From NCBI GenBank assembly GCA_946411525.1, contig CAMKEI010000001.1:149104-213103 (forward strand): a DNA stretch of 64,000 bases, read 5' to 3'. The number at the start of each line of letters is the position of its first letter. Positions within the stretch are counted from its first letter, which is position 1. The notes under the pieces were generated by a model. It saw only the letters and a list, made by a program, of their open reading frames with translations. It was not told the DNA's origin and did not search any database. The position numbers and the translations under genes were made by a program. This document shows, piece by piece, positions 63,354-64,000 of this stretch. Source of the stretch: an uncultured Clostridia bacterium. GTDB lineage: Bacteria; Bacillota; Clostridia; Christensenellales; Aristaeellaceae.

Positions 63354-63644
63354 TCAGAACCTGTTCTGGCGCTGTGCTTCAAAGCAGTCACGGCAGTACA
63401 CGGGACGGTCTCCGCGGGGCTGGAAAGGAACCTGGGTCTCGCATCCGCAGCCGTCGCAGATCACGGTGAACATCTGACGGGGAGCACCGCCGTTGCCGTT
63501 CTGGGCCTTGCGGGCGTCACGGCAGGCTTTGCACCGACGGGGCTCGTTCTGGAAGCCCTTCTCGGCATAGAATTCCTGTTCACTGGCAGAGAAAATGAAT
63601 TCGTTGCCACAGTCACAGCAGGTCAGTGTTTTGTCTTCGTACAT
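63354..63644 (-). CDS. Small zinc-ribbon protein with two CxxC pairs per half
   Basis: Protein of 96 residues containing four cysteine pairs: CCDCG, CKAC, CDGCGC and CRDC, as in the CxxC-x17-CxxC class of small zinc proteins. The linker is Gly/Asn rich. Possibly binds nucleic acid or metal; no function is established. AGGAGGG precedes the ATG. Own promoter with a roughly 130-nt leader. Confidence 0.8.
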   Translation of the reverse strand: MYEDKTLTCCDCGNEFIFSASEQEFYAEKGFQNEPRRCKACRDARKAQNGNGGAPRQMFTVICDGCGCETQVPFQPRGDRPVYCRDCFEAQRQNRF

Positions 63645-63776
63645 GGATCATACCCTCCTAAAAATGTTGTTTACCCGCGCCATTGGTGATGAATATCGTG
63701 CCCCGTTCCAGATAATGGTTATGAGAAACAACCATAGAGGAAATGAACCGTAGTAACGACCAGGGGTTGGGTTTAC
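63645..63776 (-). promoter_or_regulatory. 5' leader of the zinc-ribbon gene
   Basis: From the promoter to the ATG is about 130 nt, longer than most leaders here. A hairpin ATGGTT/AACCAT (63715-63735) with a 9-nt loop lies in it. No known riboswitch was recognised. Confidence 0.35.
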
Positions 63777-63782
63777 TGTGCA

Positions 63783-63811
63783 AGTATATCATGTTGTTTT
63801 TCATTTGTACA
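63783..63811 (-). promoter_or_regulatory. Promoter of the zinc-ribbon gene
   Basis: Minus strand TGTACA, 17-nt spacer, extended -10 TGATATACT. Confidence 0.55.
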
Positions 63812-63851
63812 GAATTTTTTGACAATTTCAGTATACAGCAAATGTTCTTCG

Positions 63852-63878
63852 AAAAAAAAACCGCTGTACAGACAGCGG
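63852..63878 (-). terminator. Terminator of the tRNA cluster
   Basis: Minus strand CCGCTGT/ACAGCGG stem with a four-base loop and T9, 11 nt after tRNA-Cys. Confidence 0.9.
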
Positions 63879-63888
63879 GATGAGAAAG

Positions 63889-63960
63889 AGGTGCCATCCG
63901 GATTCGAACCGGAGAATAAAGGTTTTGCAGACCTTCGCCTTACCGCTTGGCTATGGCACC
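63889..63960 (-). tRNA. tRNA-Cys (anticodon GCA)
   Basis: A 72-nt cloverleaf: acceptor GGTGCCA/TGGCACC, discriminator T (U73, a cysteine identity mark), anticodon loop CTGCAAA with GCA in stem AGGT/ACCT, T arm CCGG TTCGAAT CCGG. CCA is not encoded. Last gene of the cluster before the terminator. Confidence 0.95.
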
Positions 63961-63969
63961 GTAAAAAAA

Positions 63970-64000
63970 TGGAGCGGTAGACGGGACTCGGACCCGCGAC
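63970..64000 (-). tRNA. tRNA, 3' end only (tRNA-Gly likely)
   Basis: The minus strand ends with a T arm GCGGG TCCGAGT CCCGT, acceptor 3' strand CTACCGC, discriminator T and encoded CCA. Discriminator U and an acceptor that would begin GCGG suit tRNA-Gly, but the anticodon lies beyond base 64000. The T loop reads TCCGAGT, with C at the usual T55 position, which is atypical. Confidence 0.75.

Noticed and set aside
63715..63735. Hairpin in the zinc-ribbon leader as a known riboswitch
   Set aside because: No core sequence of a known riboswitch class was recognised; only a 6-bp hairpin is certain.

Overview
The window looks like a chromosomal segment of a Bacillota (Firmicutes) bacterium, probably Clostridia. 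The reasons are the rbgA-rnhB-yraN-dprA-topA-trmFO-hslV-hslU order also known from Bacillus, HPr kinase/phosphorylase, an AlaR/AlaT-type pair, a solitary MsmK-type ATPase, strong GGAGG ribosome binding sites and several TTG starts. GC content is near one half by eye. GH3 and GPH-transporter genes suggest growth on plant-type sugars, as in gut or rumen Clostridia; that last point is inference. No prophage, insertion sequence, CRISPR array or rRNA was seen. Coding density is very high and no gene-free stretch reaches 300 bases.

Layout. 1-13.5 kb (minus strand): one long run transcribed from a promoter near 13.46 kb: rbgA, rnhB, yraN, a 1375-residue double GT-C glycosyltransferase, comM, dprA, topA, trmFO, hslV and hslU (cut by the window edge). 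13.5-17.2 kb: a minus-strand insertion between rbgA and rplS with a GH3 glycosidase, a DUF2461 protein, a 54-residue membrane peptide and a DUF4230 protein. 17.3-20 kb: rplS with its own leader, a sugar-transfer-type ATP-grasp gene and ychF. 20-25.5 kb: uppP and dacF (plus), facing a two-component system and a UBA-like DUF4342 membrane protein (minus). 25.6-30 kb: plus-strand sugar block: FGGY kinase, HAD phosphatase, hprK and a ROK glucokinase. 30-34.3 kb: minus-strand SPFH/zinc-ribbon gene, a degenerate receiver protein, an S41 protease lipoprotein and a CdaR-type regulator. 34.4-35.1 kb: a secreted NlpC/P60-like protein. 35.2-44.8 kb (minus): msmK, a coiled-coil protein, coaD, rsmD, a membrane protein, alr, murC, yhbY, obgE and the UPF0210/ACT pair. 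44.9-55.1 kb (plus): the rod-shape cluster maf-mreBCD-PBP2-minD-rodA, ending in a hydrolase and two small coupled coiled-coil membrane proteins. 55.2-64 kb: a GPH transporter, tRNA-Pro, an Lrp/aminotransferase pair, CapA-like protein, a stand-alone phosphonopyruvate-decarboxylase-type enzyme, an unknown protein, a phosphosugar mutase, a zinc-ribbon protein and a tRNA cluster entering from the right edge.

How the genes fit together. Envelope growth dominates: MurC and Alr make precursors, UppP recycles the lipid carrier, MreBCD/PBP2/RodA polymerise side wall, and DacF trims it. The double glycosyltransferase has a C-terminal protein-O-mannosyltransferase-like module, and both MreC and DacF carry Thr/Pro-rich extracytoplasmic stretches that could be its acceptors. 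This is a hypothesis. A second theme is sugar uptake and carbon control (MsmK, FGGY kinase, HprK, ROK kinase, phosphosugar mutase, GH3, GPH carrier).

Most worth a second look: the double GT-C fusion and its possible wall-protein acceptors, MinD lacking MinC and MinE inside the rod-shape operon, the two coupled FtsL/FtsB-like peptides, the phosphonopyruvate-decarboxylase-type gene without a visible phosphonate pathway, the degenerate receiver paired with an SPFH protein, and a terminator whose loop holds a stop codon.
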